From the NCBI GenBank assembly GCA_965198325.1, contig CBDAPE010000019.1, positions 62,001-126,000 of the forward strand: a stretch of 64,000 bases of DNA, in the 5' to 3' direction. The stretch's first letter is position 1. The number at the start of each line of letters is the position of its first letter. The position numbers and the translations under genes are program-made. Under the pieces are notes generated by a model. It had not been told where the DNA came from and made no database searches. It saw only the letters and a program-made list of their open reading frames with translations. This stretch comes from CBDAPE01 sp965198325. Its GTDB lineage: Bacteria > Pseudomonadota > Alphaproteobacteria > UBA828 > JAPUJA01. Below are positions 52,122 to 61,229 of this stretch, piece after piece.

Positions 52122-53237
52122 TTAGGATGCGAGTTTGAGCCCCACTTCGACGTTGCCGGAGAAGGCCGGCATGACCTCCTCGGCGAAGCGCTTGCACCAG
52201 CGCCGGCGCGGCTCGTTGGGTACGCCGGGTGTCGCGGTGTGGATTAGAAATGTGTCGAAGCCCGCATCGATATAGGCCTGCACCCGGTCAATCACGGTAT
52301 CGGCGGAGCCGACGAACTGAAACTGGCTCCAGGCCGGCATGGCCTCCGGGTTGCAGCGATCCTTCATGCCCGCGAAAATCCTGCTCCAGGCCTTGTAGGT
52401 CTTGAGATATTGCCAGTTGTCCTTGTCGCCCTCGTAATGATCGACCTGGGCCTGCATAAAGGGCGGAATCCACTGCTTGGCCTCCTCGACGGCCTCCTCG
52501 TCCGTGTCCGCGACGATGCAGTTGACCATGATCGGGATGCGGAAACGGCTGGTGTCGAGACCGATACTCCGGGCCTGATCACGCCAGTTGCGAATCGTCG
52601 TGGCCTGATATTCGAAGTCGCCAATCGTCGTACACATCGGCGGCAGGCCCATATCGGCCATGCGCACCGCCGTACCCGGACTGCCGATCGCACCGTACAG
52701 GTGGATACTGTCGCGCCGGCCGGGCTCGAGGACCGGCCTCGGCAAAACCGCCTTGGGCACCTTTATGAATTCGCCATCATAGGTGAATGTCTCGCCGCTC
52801 ATACCGAGTTTGACGACGTCCCAGATCTCGCGAAAGCGGATTTGGGCCTCGTCCATATCGATGCCGAACGCGTCGTATTCCGCTTTCGCGACTCCGCGGC
52901 CCATTCCGATATGAAGGGGTTGATCGGTCAGGCTGGCTAACTGATTGACGTCTTCGGCAAAGCGGAGCGCGTTATGCCAGGGCGTCACCACGACACAGGT
53001 ACCGAGCCCCACCTCCGGATAGCGTGCCGCCAGGTGCATCAGCATGCCCATGGGGTTGGGTGTCGGGAAATAATCGCTGAAATGATGCTCAATCATCCAG
53101 ATCGTGCTGTAGCCCAGCGGCAGATTATGTTCGCAATCGCCCATCAGGCCCCGGTAGCCTTCCGCGTCGGTTATCCCCGGCGCGCCCACGGCCGTCGCGA
53201 CAAAACCGAATTCGATTTTTGTGCTGTGGGTCATCAT
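52122..53237 (-). CDS. Luciferase-like FMN-dependent monooxygenase (LLM class)
   Basis: A 371-residue TIM-barrel flavin monooxygenase of the bacterial luciferase family. Typical stretches are TIWMIEHHFSDYFPTPNPMGMLMHLAARYPEVGLGTCVVVTPWHN, GMGRGVAKAEYDAFGID and FREIWDVVKLG. FVGSADTVIDRVQAYIDAG is near the end. The start at 53237 is chosen because AGGA lies 9 bases before it; ATG at 53234 and 53246 are also possible. These enzymes use reduced FMN from a separate reductase, and the flavin reductase at 43028 is a natural partner. A 14-base dyad lies 133 bases upstream. Confidence 0.92.
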   Translation of the reverse strand: MMTHSTKIEFGFVATAVGAPGITDAEGYRGLMGDCEHNLPLGYSTIWMIEHHFSDYFPTPNPMGMLMHLAARYPEVGLGTCVVVTPWHNALRFAEDVNQLASLTDQPLHIGMGRGVAKAEYDAFGIDMDEAQIRFREIWDVVKLGMSGETFTYDGEFIKVPKAVLPRPVLEPGRRDSIHLYGAIGSPGTAVRMADMGLPPMCTTIGDFEYQATTIRNWRDQARSIGLDTSRFRIPIMVNCIVADTDEEAVEEAKQWIPPFMQAQVDHYEGDKDNWQYLKTYKAWSRIFAGMKDRCNPEAMPAWSQFQFVGSADTVIDRVQAYIDAGFDTFLIHTATPGVPNEPRRRWCKRFAEEVMPAFSGNVEVGLKLAS

Positions 53238-53369
53238 CTTCCCCATTCCTGACGAAAGCTTGCCGGCTTGGCCAGAACAATCCCTGCACGGCTGCCGACC
53301 TTTCTTACATCCGATTTCGGCAGGAAATACCCACACTTACCGGTTAAGGCATGAAAGGTCTACGCAATG

Positions 53370-53383
53370 ATCCTTTGAAGGAT
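53370..53383. promoter_or_regulatory. 14-base palindrome upstream of the luciferase-like gene
   Basis: ATCCTTTGAAGGAT has 6-base perfect arms around TG, in the gap between the monooxygenase gene and the divergent XRE regulator gene. It is a candidate operator for either gene. The arms differ from the ATCC-N7-GGAT motif found elsewhere in the window. Confidence 0.4.
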
Positions 53384-53548
53384 TATAGGGACGCCGGCTG
53401 CGGCCCACAAGATCATTCGAAACGAGTCGTGCGGGTTTTTCTCTATGCAGGAATGTGTCACATAGGGTCGCGACAGAGCAGGCCTTCCTCGCTATAGTCT
53501 CGGCTCAATCATCGGTCGGTGCATTCGGCCTCCTATGTACGATGGACC

Positions 53549-53995
53549 ATGACGGAAAAGAACGCCAAGGGCGAGCTCGCCGCACGGATTAAGGATGTCC
53601 GCAAAAGCCTGGGCATGACCCAGGCCAACTTTGCCGGATTCCTGGGTGTCACGCAGGGCCTGGTTTCCCGCTGGGAAAAGAGTCTGATCGAGCCCCGGCC
53701 CGAGATCATCGCCCGACTCGCCGAAGTCGCCGGCATCACGCCCGGCGAATTCCACTACGGCTTCGACCCCAATGCATCGTCGGGCCGCTCGCGCGCCCAA
53801 GCTCCCGACATGACGGGCGTCGCCGGCAAACGTCTCACCGACGCGATTCGCGAGGCGATCCGCCGAGCCAAGGCGGGCCGCAATCGAGAGGTTGCGGTAG
53901 CGCTCACGCTTATCCTCGAAAAGTGTGAGACCGACCGCGAACGCTTCCTTGCGGCCCAGCGGGAACAGTCGGCGGAGACGGACGAGGGCGGCTGA
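53549..53995 (+). CDS. XRE family helix-turn-helix regulator
   Basis: A 148-residue protein. The helix-turn-helix spans about residues 8-62 (GELAARIKDVRKSLGMTQANFAGFLGVTQGLVSRWEKSLIEPRPEIIARLAEVAGI). The C-terminal half is a charged helical segment without a known effector domain. ATG 53549 is chosen over GTG 53519 because the conserved domain starts shortly after. The gene stands alone, divergent from the luciferase-like gene, with an AT-rich gap after it. Confidence 0.88.
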   Translation: MTEKNAKGELAARIKDVRKSLGMTQANFAGFLGVTQGLVSRWEKSLIEPRPEIIARLAEVAGITPGEFHYGFDPNASSGRSRAQAPDMTGVAGKRLTDAIREAIRRAKAGRNREVAVALTLILEKCETDRERFLAAQREQSAETDEGG

Positions 53996-54582
53996 CCAGC
54001 CCTCGATCGGCGTGAAATGGCTGAGCCCTAATCAGCCGACAATCAGTCGACCCGCGATTCAAGGGCATCATCGATCCAACTTCGGATCTGGGGAAAATCC
54101 CCCAAAAATCTGTACACAATTCATGACATACAGGAATAATTATTAATATATTTTGTAGAGATCACAAATTTTATTCATATTTTTCAATCTGTTACGTTAT
54201 ATTTGGTAAAAAATATTCTTTAATTTCATTTTTATGTTGACATAATTATATGATATATGTATATTTCTAATCATGACGTTATGCAGCAACTGAATAGGAG
54301 ATCAACCCCGGGTCAGCGCTTCTAGCCGGCGAAGGCCCAAGACCTGAAACAGACGATGAAATTCTAGGGAGGCATCTAGAATACTCTCCGCGCTAAGCGG
54401 CGGGGCCGACTTCAACCCTTCGAAGATCGCCCCGCCGAATTTTTTTGTTCGACATCTGGTCACCCCCGAACGACGCCTCATCCCCCTAACATCGATCACC
54501 TGCAGCGGGTTGCGGTTGAAGCGGGCATCCTTGTCGCCGTAGCATCGGTCGTGCCGTCCACGCGCCGGTCTGGAGTCAATCG
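53996..54582. other. Intergenic region with an AT-rich island
   Basis: 587 bases without a gene I can support. From about 54100 to 54300 the DNA becomes strongly AT-rich (runs such as TTATTAATATATTTTG and ATATGATATATGTATA), unlike the GC-rich surroundings. A minus-strand frame at 54302-54613 reads partly protein-like near its end (FEGLKSAPPLSAESILDAS), but it overlaps the aldehyde dehydrogenase start and has no homologue I recognise. The island could be a promoter region, a remnant of transferred DNA or a curved-DNA site. Confidence 0.5.
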
Positions 54583-56049
54583 ATGAGCATGATCGAGTAT
54601 CCCTTCGACCCAACCGCCATCGATACGATGGTCATCAGCGGCGAACGCTGCCAAGCGCGCTCCGGCAAGACGATCGAGGTCTTTGATTCGGCTACGGGTC
54701 TGGCCATAACCCGGGTTCCCCGTGGCGATCGAGCAGATGTCGACCGGGCAATGGAAAGCGCCCGCGAGGCAGGCCGGGGCCCCTGGCGCACGCTATCGCT
54801 AATCGAACGGGCGGCCGCACTTCACCGAATCGCAGGGCTGATTCGCGAGCGCGGAACCTTCCTAGCCCAGGTCGAATGCGTCGACGTGGGCAAGCCCCTC
54901 TCCCAGGCCTTGCGGGATGTGCGCCGAGCGGCGGATTATTTCGACTTTTACGCGGGCGTCGCGGACAAACTGCACGGCGAAAGCGTGCCCCTCGGCGCAG
55001 ACCAATTCTGTTTTACCGTGCTCGAGCCGGTTGGCGTTACCGGCCATATCGTGCCCTGGAACTATCCTCTCTCCACCGTGGCGCGGGGGCTGGGCCCGGC
55101 TCTCGCTTGCGGCAACACGGCCGTGGTCAAGCCGGCCGAACAGACGTCGCTCTCGACGATCGTGCTTGCCGGGCTCGTGCTCGACGCGGGCCTGCCCGCA
55201 GGCGTCGTGAACGTCGTGACTGGACTGGGCGATGAGGCTGGCGCAGCGCTGGCCTCCCACCCCGACCTCGGTCATTTGACCTTCACGGGCTCGGTGCCCA
55301 CGGGACGCGCCGCCATGCAAAGCGCCGCGGCGTCGGTCGCCGGCCTCACCCTTGAGCTCGGCGGCAAGTCGCCCGTTGTCGTCATGGCGGACGCCGACCT
55401 GGACGAGGCCGCAAGGGGGCTGGTTCGGGGAATCTTCTTCAACGCCGGCCAGATTTGTACGGCGGGCTCGCGTCTCGTCGTCGAGCGACCGGTTCACGGC
55501 CTGCTGGTCAAGGCCCTGGTGGCGCAGGCGGACGCGCTGACCCTCGATCACGGACTGCGAGACCCGGAGATGGGGCCCCTCGTCTCGGCGAAGCAGCTTG
55601 ACCGCGTGGCGGGCTTCGTCGAGCGCGCCGGAGCAGCCGGCATCGAGCTGGCGACCGGCGGCCGCGCTGCGACGCTGAACGAGTTTTCCGCCGGCGCATT
55701 CTTCGAGCCGACCATTCTCGACAACGTCCCGACCGACGCGGAGATTGCCCAGGAGGAAATCTTCGGCCCGGTTCTCACGGTCCATCCCGTCGCCGACCTC
55801 GACGAGGCGATTGCAGTCTCGAACGCCACGCGCTTTGGCCTGGCCGCCGGCATTTACACGCACGACGTGAGCAGCGCCCTACGGTTTGCCCGGGATGTCG
55901 AGGCCGGCCAGGTCTTTATTAACGGTTACCTCAAGGGTGGCGACACGGTCCCCTTTGGCGGCATGAAGCAGAGCGGCTTCGGGCGAGAAAAGGGTCTTGC
56001 GGCGCTGCATAACTATTGCGCGGTCAAGGTCGTGACCGCGAGCATCTGA
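54583..56049 (+). CDS. NAD(P)-dependent aldehyde dehydrogenase
   Basis: A 488-residue aldehyde dehydrogenase. The oxyanion Asn is in VPWNYPLSTVARGLGPALACGN, the nucleotide-binding FTGSVPTGRAAM is near residue 231, the catalytic Glu is in TLELGGKSP and the catalytic Cys in FFNAGQICTAGSR near residue 292. EEIFGPVL and PFGGMKQSGFGREKG complete the pattern of betaine/phenylacetaldehyde-type enzymes. The stop codon overlaps the next gene's ATG by one base (TGATG), so the two are coupled. Substrate unknown; an aldehyde from amine or ring cleavage is plausible. Confidence 0.95.
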   Translation: MSMIEYPFDPTAIDTMVISGERCQARSGKTIEVFDSATGLAITRVPRGDRADVDRAMESAREAGRGPWRTLSLIERAAALHRIAGLIRERGTFLAQVECVDVGKPLSQALRDVRRAADYFDFYAGVADKLHGESVPLGADQFCFTVLEPVGVTGHIVPWNYPLSTVARGLGPALACGNTAVVKPAEQTSLSTIVLAGLVLDAGLPAGVVNVVTGLGDEAGAALASHPDLGHLTFTGSVPTGRAAMQSAAASVAGLTLELGGKSPVVVMADADLDEAARGLVRGIFFNAGQICTAGSRLVVERPVHGLLVKALVAQADALTLDHGLRDPEMGPLVSAKQLDRVAGFVERAGAAGIELATGGRAATLNEFSAGAFFEPTILDNVPTDAEIAQEEIFGPVLTVHPVADLDEAIAVSNATRFGLAAGIYTHDVSSALRFARDVEAGQVFINGYLKGGDTVPFGGMKQSGFGREKGLAALHNYCAVKVVTASI

Positions 56050-57560
56050 TGGCTGGCGGCACCGATCCGGCAGGCGGGCGCCTCGATGCGAACGTCGTCG
56101 TGGTGGGCGCCGGCAACGCGGCGTTCTGCGCCGCCCTGGCCGCGCGCGAACAGGGCGCCTCGGTGATCATGCTCGAGCGCGCGCCGGAGGAGGAAGCCGG
56201 CGGCAATACCCGGTTTACCGCTGGAGCCATGCGCTTCGCCTATGACGATGTCGACGACCTCAGGGCCCTGATGCCCGACCTCACCGATCGTGAGCTGGTC
56301 GAGACCGACTTCGGCACCTACCCGGAAAGCCAGTTCTTCGACGACATGGGACGCATCACCGATTACCGCGCAGACCCCGATCTGGTCGAACTCCTGGTCC
56401 GGCGCAGCCGGCCCACCATGATGTGGATGAAATCGAACGGTGTACGCTTCGTGCCTCTCTACGGCCGACAGGCCTTCAAGGTCGATGACAGGTTCAAATT
56501 TTGGGGCGGGCTCACGGTCGAGACATGGGGCGGCGGTCCCGGCCTTGTCGAGGCACTGACCCGGGCCGCCACCGATGCCGGAATCGAGGTTCGCTACGGG
56601 AACCGCGCACTCGAGCTGATTTACGACGACGATGGCGTACAAGGTGTCCGGGCACGCTCACAAGGCCGTACGGAAGCGGTCCGGGCCCGGGCCGTCGTGC
56701 TGGCGGCGGGCGGCTTCCAGGCGAATACCGAATGGCGCACCCGCTATCTGGGACCCGGTTGGGATCTCGCCAAGGTTCGCGGCACGCGCTTTAACACGGG
56801 CGACGGCATTCGCATGGCCCTCGACATCGGCGCGAGTCCCTATGGCAATTGGTCGGGCTGTCATGCGGTGGGCTGGGAGCGGAACGCGCCCGAATTCGGC
56901 GATCTTGCCGTGGGCGACGGCTTCCAGAAACACAGCTATCCGTTCGGCATCATGATCAACGCGAAGGGCGAACGCTTCGTCGATGAGGGCGCCGATTTCC
57001 GCAATTATACCTACGCCCGGTACGGCCGGGAAATCCTCGCCCAGCCTGGCCAGTTCGCCTGGCAGATCTTCGATGCCAAGGCCGCTCCGTTGTTGCGCGA
57101 CGAATACCGCATCCGGCAGATCACGAGGGTGAGCGCCGAAACGCTTGGCGATTTGGCCGCAAAGCTGGACGACGTCGACGCCGCGGCCGCACTCGCCACG
57201 ATGATCGTCTTCAACGCTGCGGTGCGGGACGACGTTCCCTTCGACCCGAACGTCAAGGACGGCCGCGGCACGCGAGGTCTCACGATCCCGAAATCGAACT
57301 GGGCGAATGCGCTCGACACACCGCCTTTCGAGGCCTATGCGGTCACCTGCGGCATCACCTTTACGTTCGGCGGTTTAAGGATCTCCACGGATGGCCAGGT
57401 GTTCGATGTGGATCAACGGCCGATCCCTGGTCTCTATGCGTGCGGCGAGCTGGTCGGAGGCATCTTTTACAGCAATTATCCGGGCGGCACGGGCCTGACG
57501 TCGGGCGCCGTGTTCGGAAAAATTGCGGGTGCCGGCGCGGGCGCCGCCGCAGGTCGCTGA
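56049..57560 (+). CDS. FAD-dependent dehydrogenase (TcuA/fumarate reductase flavoprotein-like)
   Basis: A 503-residue flavoprotein. VVVVGAGNAAFCAALAAREQGASVIMLERAP at about residues 15-45 binds FAD. GGNTRFTAGAMRFAYDD and RAVVLAAGGFQANTEW follow. The C-terminus IPGLYACGELVGGIFYSNYPGGTGLTSGAVFGKIAG is close to the tricarballylate dehydrogenase TcuA group of the fumarate reductase/succinate dehydrogenase family. Members oxidise or reduce carbon-carbon bonds next to carboxylates, or 3-ketosteroids. It is co-transcribed with the aldehyde dehydrogenase. Confidence 0.88.
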   Translation: MAGGTDPAGGRLDANVVVVGAGNAAFCAALAAREQGASVIMLERAPEEEAGGNTRFTAGAMRFAYDDVDDLRALMPDLTDRELVETDFGTYPESQFFDDMGRITDYRADPDLVELLVRRSRPTMMWMKSNGVRFVPLYGRQAFKVDDRFKFWGGLTVETWGGGPGLVEALTRAATDAGIEVRYGNRALELIYDDDGVQGVRARSQGRTEAVRARAVVLAAGGFQANTEWRTRYLGPGWDLAKVRGTRFNTGDGIRMALDIGASPYGNWSGCHAVGWERNAPEFGDLAVGDGFQKHSYPFGIMINAKGERFVDEGADFRNYTYARYGREILAQPGQFAWQIFDAKAAPLLRDEYRIRQITRVSAETLGDLAAKLDDVDAAAALATMIVFNAAVRDDVPFDPNVKDGRGTRGLTIPKSNWANALDTPPFEAYAVTCGITFTFGGLRISTDGQVFDVDQRPIPGLYACGELVGGIFYSNYPGGTGLTSGAVFGKIAGAGAGAAAGR

Positions 57561-57668
57561 CGCAGGCTACGGGGTCGTTGACCCCAATTCACCGGCGACA
57601 CGTGCCGCCCGGACAGCCTTGAAACCGGCCCAGGACGATCATCCCGGGGACGAGGAATACGCCGGCTG

Positions 57669-58832
57669 CTAGCGCAGCTTCCCGACCAGGTATTCATGAA
57701 ACGCGTGCACGCTCTGCTCCCAGGCAGGAGACAGCACGCTGCCCTCGTTCATAGCCGGTGACATCTGTCCGGCTTGCTGCTCCCTGTGGATTTGGATGTC
57801 CTCCTCCTCCACCTCGACGGTCAGACGGCGCCAATCCTCGACGACGTTTTCCGGGGGTCTGCCGCCCGTCGTCGTATAGCCGTAAACCCGAAAGATCGTC
57901 TTGTCGGGCGCGAGCGGCAGCATCATCCGGGTCATGACGATGTCGGGCGCGTAGGTGACTAGAAACAGGTTCGGCAACAAGACGATGTAACGCGCGCTCA
58001 TATCAAGCGATTCGGGGCCGGCGTCCGCCGACGACGCGTCGTTGCAACCGGCGCCCGCGATATCGATTCCCGAGCCGATACAGGCACCGCTGATGATCGA
58101 GAAGTGATCCTCCAGCGGCTGCTTGGCCGCGGTTTTGGCGTGGACGATCGGCACATGGTAATTTTCGAGTGAATTCTCGAGGATCAGCTTCCAGTTCGCC
58201 GGCACCTCGCCAAAATCGAGACTGAGGAACGGCGTCAGGCTATCGAACGAGAACGCCGTGACTTCGGCCAGAAGGGGCTTGAGGTAGTCCTGCAAGGGCG
58301 GCGCGGTGCCGTCCGGGTTGATGAAGATCCAGTCGCCCCAGACGTCGCAGCGAAGCGACTTCAGCCCGAAGTCCGCGGGATCGAAGCCCTCCGGCGTGGC
58401 CTGGCGATGACCGCCGAAGTTGGGGCTCGCCTTCAGACGCCCGTCGAGGTGATACGCCCAACCGTGGTAGGGACAGACGATGGAGCGCAAGCCGGAACAG
58501 GGTTTGTTGAGCAACCGCGTTCCCCGATGACGGCAGGCGTTGTGAAAGACCCGGACCTCGCCGTGTGAATCCCGCAGCAGGAGAATCGGCAAGCCCAGAA
58601 TTCGCTCGGACCGGGCATCGCCGGGCTCCGGAACCTCGTGGGCGTTGCCCACATAAATCCAGCTCGGCGCATAAAGGCGCTCGTATTCCAGCTCGAGCAG
58701 CGCCTGGCTGCTGTAGGCCTGTCCCGGCAATCCCCGGGCCGGGCGGGTCGGCGATGTCAGCCGTGTGGCCGCCTCTTCGCCGATTACGTCTTCGAAAGGA
58801 TCGGGCATTCGCGTTACGCCATCAGAGGTCAC
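57669..58832 (-). CDS. Rieske non-heme iron oxygenase, alpha subunit
   Basis: A second stand-alone terminal oxygenase of 387 residues, moderately related to the one at 38596. The Rieske site is NACRHRGTRLL with IVCPYHGWAYHLDGRLKASP. The iron site region is LENSLENYHVPIVHAKT. The start is GTG 58832 or ATG 58808; neither has a strong ribosome site. No reductase gene is adjacent. It is divergent from a 2-oxoglutarate-type oxygenase gene, and the 225-base region between them holds inverted repeats. Confidence 0.9.
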   Translation of the reverse strand: MTSDGVTRMPDPFEDVIGEEAATRLTSPTRPARGLPGQAYSSQALLELEYERLYAPSWIYVGNAHEVPEPGDARSERILGLPILLLRDSHGEVRVFHNACRHRGTRLLNKPCSGLRSIVCPYHGWAYHLDGRLKASPNFGGHRQATPEGFDPADFGLKSLRCDVWGDWIFINPDGTAPPLQDYLKPLLAEVTAFSFDSLTPFLSLDFGEVPANWKLILENSLENYHVPIVHAKTAAKQPLEDHFSIISGACIGSGIDIAGAGCNDASSADAGPESLDMSARYIVLLPNLFLVTYAPDIVMTRMMLPLAPDKTIFRVYGYTTTGGRPPENVVEDWRRLTVEVEEEDIQIHREQQAGQMSPAMNEGSVLSPAWEQSVHAFHEYLVGKLR

Positions 58833-58939
58833 GAAAGGTCAACCCGCGTTCCATGCAGTTCGCGTCGGCCCATGCGCCCGGCGGTCAGACGATCGATCGC
58901 ACGAACCTTGCGAAGCGCCAACGATTCTCCTCACTATGG

Positions 58940-58968
58940 TATCGTCATCGAACGGATATCACGATATC
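58940..58968. promoter_or_regulatory. Inverted repeats in the divergent oxygenase promoter region
   Basis: TATCGT at 58940-58945 and ACGATA at 58961-58966 form an inverted repeat, and GATATCACGATATC at 58955-58968 is a nearly symmetric element inside it. They lie 90 to 118 bases before the 2-oxoglutarate oxygenase start and about 110 to 135 bases before the Rieske gene start. This could be a shared operator. Confidence 0.35.
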
Positions 58969-59057
58969 ACAGCGTCTGACGGCACACTACGTCCAGGCCG
59001 ACCGCCATCGGCCGCAGCCCGCCCTCGCGAGGCATATCGAAGACCCGGAGTTGCGAG

Positions 59058-60071
59058 ATGAGCACGCCCGCCTGCACGATCTCGGATCGCTGGCGCGACC
59101 CGGCCGCCGGCTGTGACATTCCGGTCCTCGATCTCGCGGAATATCAAGGCAACGAGCCCGGCGCACTCCCCCGATTGGCGGTGGAACTCCGCCAAGCGTT
59201 CGAGGACGTTGGCTTTTTCTATGTGATCAACCATGGCATCCCGAAGGTATTGCTCGACCGCACATTCTCCGAGACCGCCCGGTTTCACGCCTTGCCGTCC
59301 GAAGCCAAGACCAGGATCGCGATCAACCACGATCACGTCGGTTATATGGGCGTTGAGAGCGAAGCATCGCGCACCTCGGAATACCACACCGGCACGATCA
59401 AGCCCGATGTCGGCGAGGCCTTCTTCATCCTGCGCGACCGCGCGCCCGTCCCGCTCGAGGTCGAGAACCAATGGCCGGACAATCTGCCCGGCTTCAGAGA
59501 GACCCTGGTTGAATATTTCGAGACAGCCGAGGCGCTCTTTCGCCGAATGCTGCCGATCTTTGCGGTCAGCCTCGACCTGCCACCGGCACATTTCGAGCCT
59601 GCGTTCGGCGTGTACGAGACACTTTCCATGCTGCGCGCAGCGCATTTCGGGCCGGACGACGAGCTCGAAGCCAACCAGTTCAATCTGGCGCCGCACACCG
59701 ACAGCACGTTCGTCACGCTGCTCCCGACGACCGAGGTCCCGGGCCTCGATCTGCTGGGGCCGTCGGGAGAGTGGTTCGCGGCACCACCGATTCCCGATTC
59801 CATCCTGTTCAACTCGGGCGACCTGATGACCCGCTGGACGAACGGCCGATTCCTGTCCACGCCGCACCGCGTGATCAACCGGTCTGGCCGCGACCGCTAT
59901 TCGATCCCCCTGTTCGTTCACCCGAACGCGGATTTCATCATCGAATGCCTGCCGACCTGCACGACGACCGACACCCCGCCAAGGGAGCCGCCCATCCGGT
60001 CGGCCGATTACCTCGCCTGGTACATGGAGAAAAATTTCAAGCACGCCGCGGAGACGTGGCTCGAGCCCTAG
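59058..60071 (+). CDS. Isopenicillin N synthase-like 2-oxoglutarate/Fe(II) oxygenase
   Basis: A 337-residue oxygenase of the IPNS/flavanone hydroxylase family. The N-terminal DIPVLDLAEYQG and FEDVGFFYVINHGIP are typical. The iron ligands are His and Asp in APHTDSTFVTLL and His in STPHRVINRSG; RYSIPLFVHPN carries the Arg-x-Ser that binds 2-oxoglutarate. In bacteria this family includes enzymes acting on small amines and heterocycles. It is divergent from the Rieske oxygenase gene. Substrate unknown. Confidence 0.92.
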   Translation: MSTPACTISDRWRDPAAGCDIPVLDLAEYQGNEPGALPRLAVELRQAFEDVGFFYVINHGIPKVLLDRTFSETARFHALPSEAKTRIAINHDHVGYMGVESEASRTSEYHTGTIKPDVGEAFFILRDRAPVPLEVENQWPDNLPGFRETLVEYFETAEALFRRMLPIFAVSLDLPPAHFEPAFGVYETLSMLRAAHFGPDDELEANQFNLAPHTDSTFVTLLPTTEVPGLDLLGPSGEWFAAPPIPDSILFNSGDLMTRWTNGRFLSTPHRVINRSGRDRYSIPLFVHPNADFIIECLPTCTTTDTPPREPPIRSADYLAWYMEKNFKHAAETWLEP

Positions 60072-60400
60072 GATCGGCCCGGCAGGAACTGGGCGCGCGC
60101 GGCGGCCCCGTTCCACCCCCAAAAACCACCTAACCCCTTGAAAAGATTGGTGGGCCGAAGGGGACAAAACTGGGCACTGGCTTAATTTTGCATCAATGCC
60201 GGTCGAGAAGTCCGCCATCAAGCTATAACGAGACCCGGCACAACAGTTGACGAAACGACTGCCTTTGACCTTAAGCTAAATCTCTAATTTCTTCCGGTCA
60301 GCACCAATTCGGATCTCAAGAAACCCTATTTCGTACCAGCGGCGGTCAAATTTCAGAAATGGGAAAATACCATTAACGATTAAAACAGGAGCGCGCCACG
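60072..60400. other. Intergenic region
   Basis: 329 bases without a gene. The second half becomes noticeably more AT-rich, continuing into the following low-GC gene, so a transfer boundary probably lies here. No clear terminator or operator was seen. Confidence 0.5.
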
Positions 60401-60985
60401 TTGCCACACGAATGCTCGGCACAAAATCACGACTGGGATCTAACCCTTCGAGCGTCACATGAGCTTTTAATGCTTGGACAGTTTGTTGAAAAAAATTCAA
60501 AAGCAGAAACATCAAGCAAAATTTTTTCGTGCTGGACCGGCTCAATGCTCCTTTCATTCTGCGCAATAGAGAGCTTCTCTGCATCGGTTGCCTTCTCGAT
60601 GCCAAGCCATGAGCGGTTCAGAGATTTTGATTTTAAAAAATACAAAAGCCTGTCAAGGTTTTGGGACAAGATAGAATTACTTTGCGGAAAAATTCAGATT
60701 AAAATCGATAAATCCGAAGGATTGTTTCAAAAAATCGGGGAAATGCAGCAGTGGCGAAATCTTGTTACCCATGCCTCACCTTACGACATCCCGGCAACTC
60801 TTGTTACGGACACCGTCGACGCACCTAGAAAGCTCCATAAACCTTTTAAGCACAAAGAAGACGCGAGTACAACTAATGTGCAAAATGCCAAAGAATTTCA
60901 CTCGATGGCATTCGATTACATTGAATTGATTAAGACGCGCTCAGGAATAGATCCCCGCGCGACAGCGTCATATAAGGTCGGTTAG
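60401..60985 (+). CDS. Hypothetical low-GC protein with a HEPN-like RNLVTH motif
   Basis: A 194-residue soluble protein I do not recognise. The start is TTG 60401, with AGGAG about 9 bases upstream. It is helical throughout. Near residues 115-124 it reads QWRNLVTHAS, which matches the Arg-Asn-x3-His pattern of HEPN nucleases; the helical context (FWDKIELLCGKIQIKIDKSEGLFQKI before it) is compatible. Base composition and codon use are far more AT-rich than the rest of the window, and an IS21 element follows within 130 bases, so it is probably acquired. A function in toxin or phage-defence systems is possible but rests on one short motif. Confidence 0.65.
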   Translation: MPHECSAQNHDWDLTLRASHELLMLGQFVEKNSKAETSSKIFSCWTGSMLLSFCAIESFSASVAFSMPSHERFRDFDFKKYKSLSRFWDKIELLCGKIQIKIDKSEGLFQKIGEMQQWRNLVTHASPYDIPATLVTDTVDAPRKLHKPFKHKEDASTTNVQNAKEFHSMAFDYIELIKTRSGIDPRATASYKVG

Positions 60986-61229
60986 GCGGGCGCCGCCTAA
61001 TGACCCCTAGGCGAGTCAACGAGGACAAAAATAGGCTCTGGGTAATAGCTATCAGAACACCACGTCAGAAACTTTCCAGCCTTTGAGCTTGTGATTTCAA
61101 TTCAGGCCATTGTGAGAACGGCGGCGCAATAATCCCCCACTGAAGCGGCCGGTTGATCCGGCTGTGGCGGACCAAAATGGGACCGTCTATAGCTTTCTGT
61201 CAGGGCTGCTCTGACTGGAAGGCGGGGGG

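Noticed and set aside
54302..54613. A 103-codon minus-strand frame upstream of the aldehyde dehydrogenase.
   Set aside because: It overlaps the start of a strong gene, has no ribosome site that I can see and no recognised domain.
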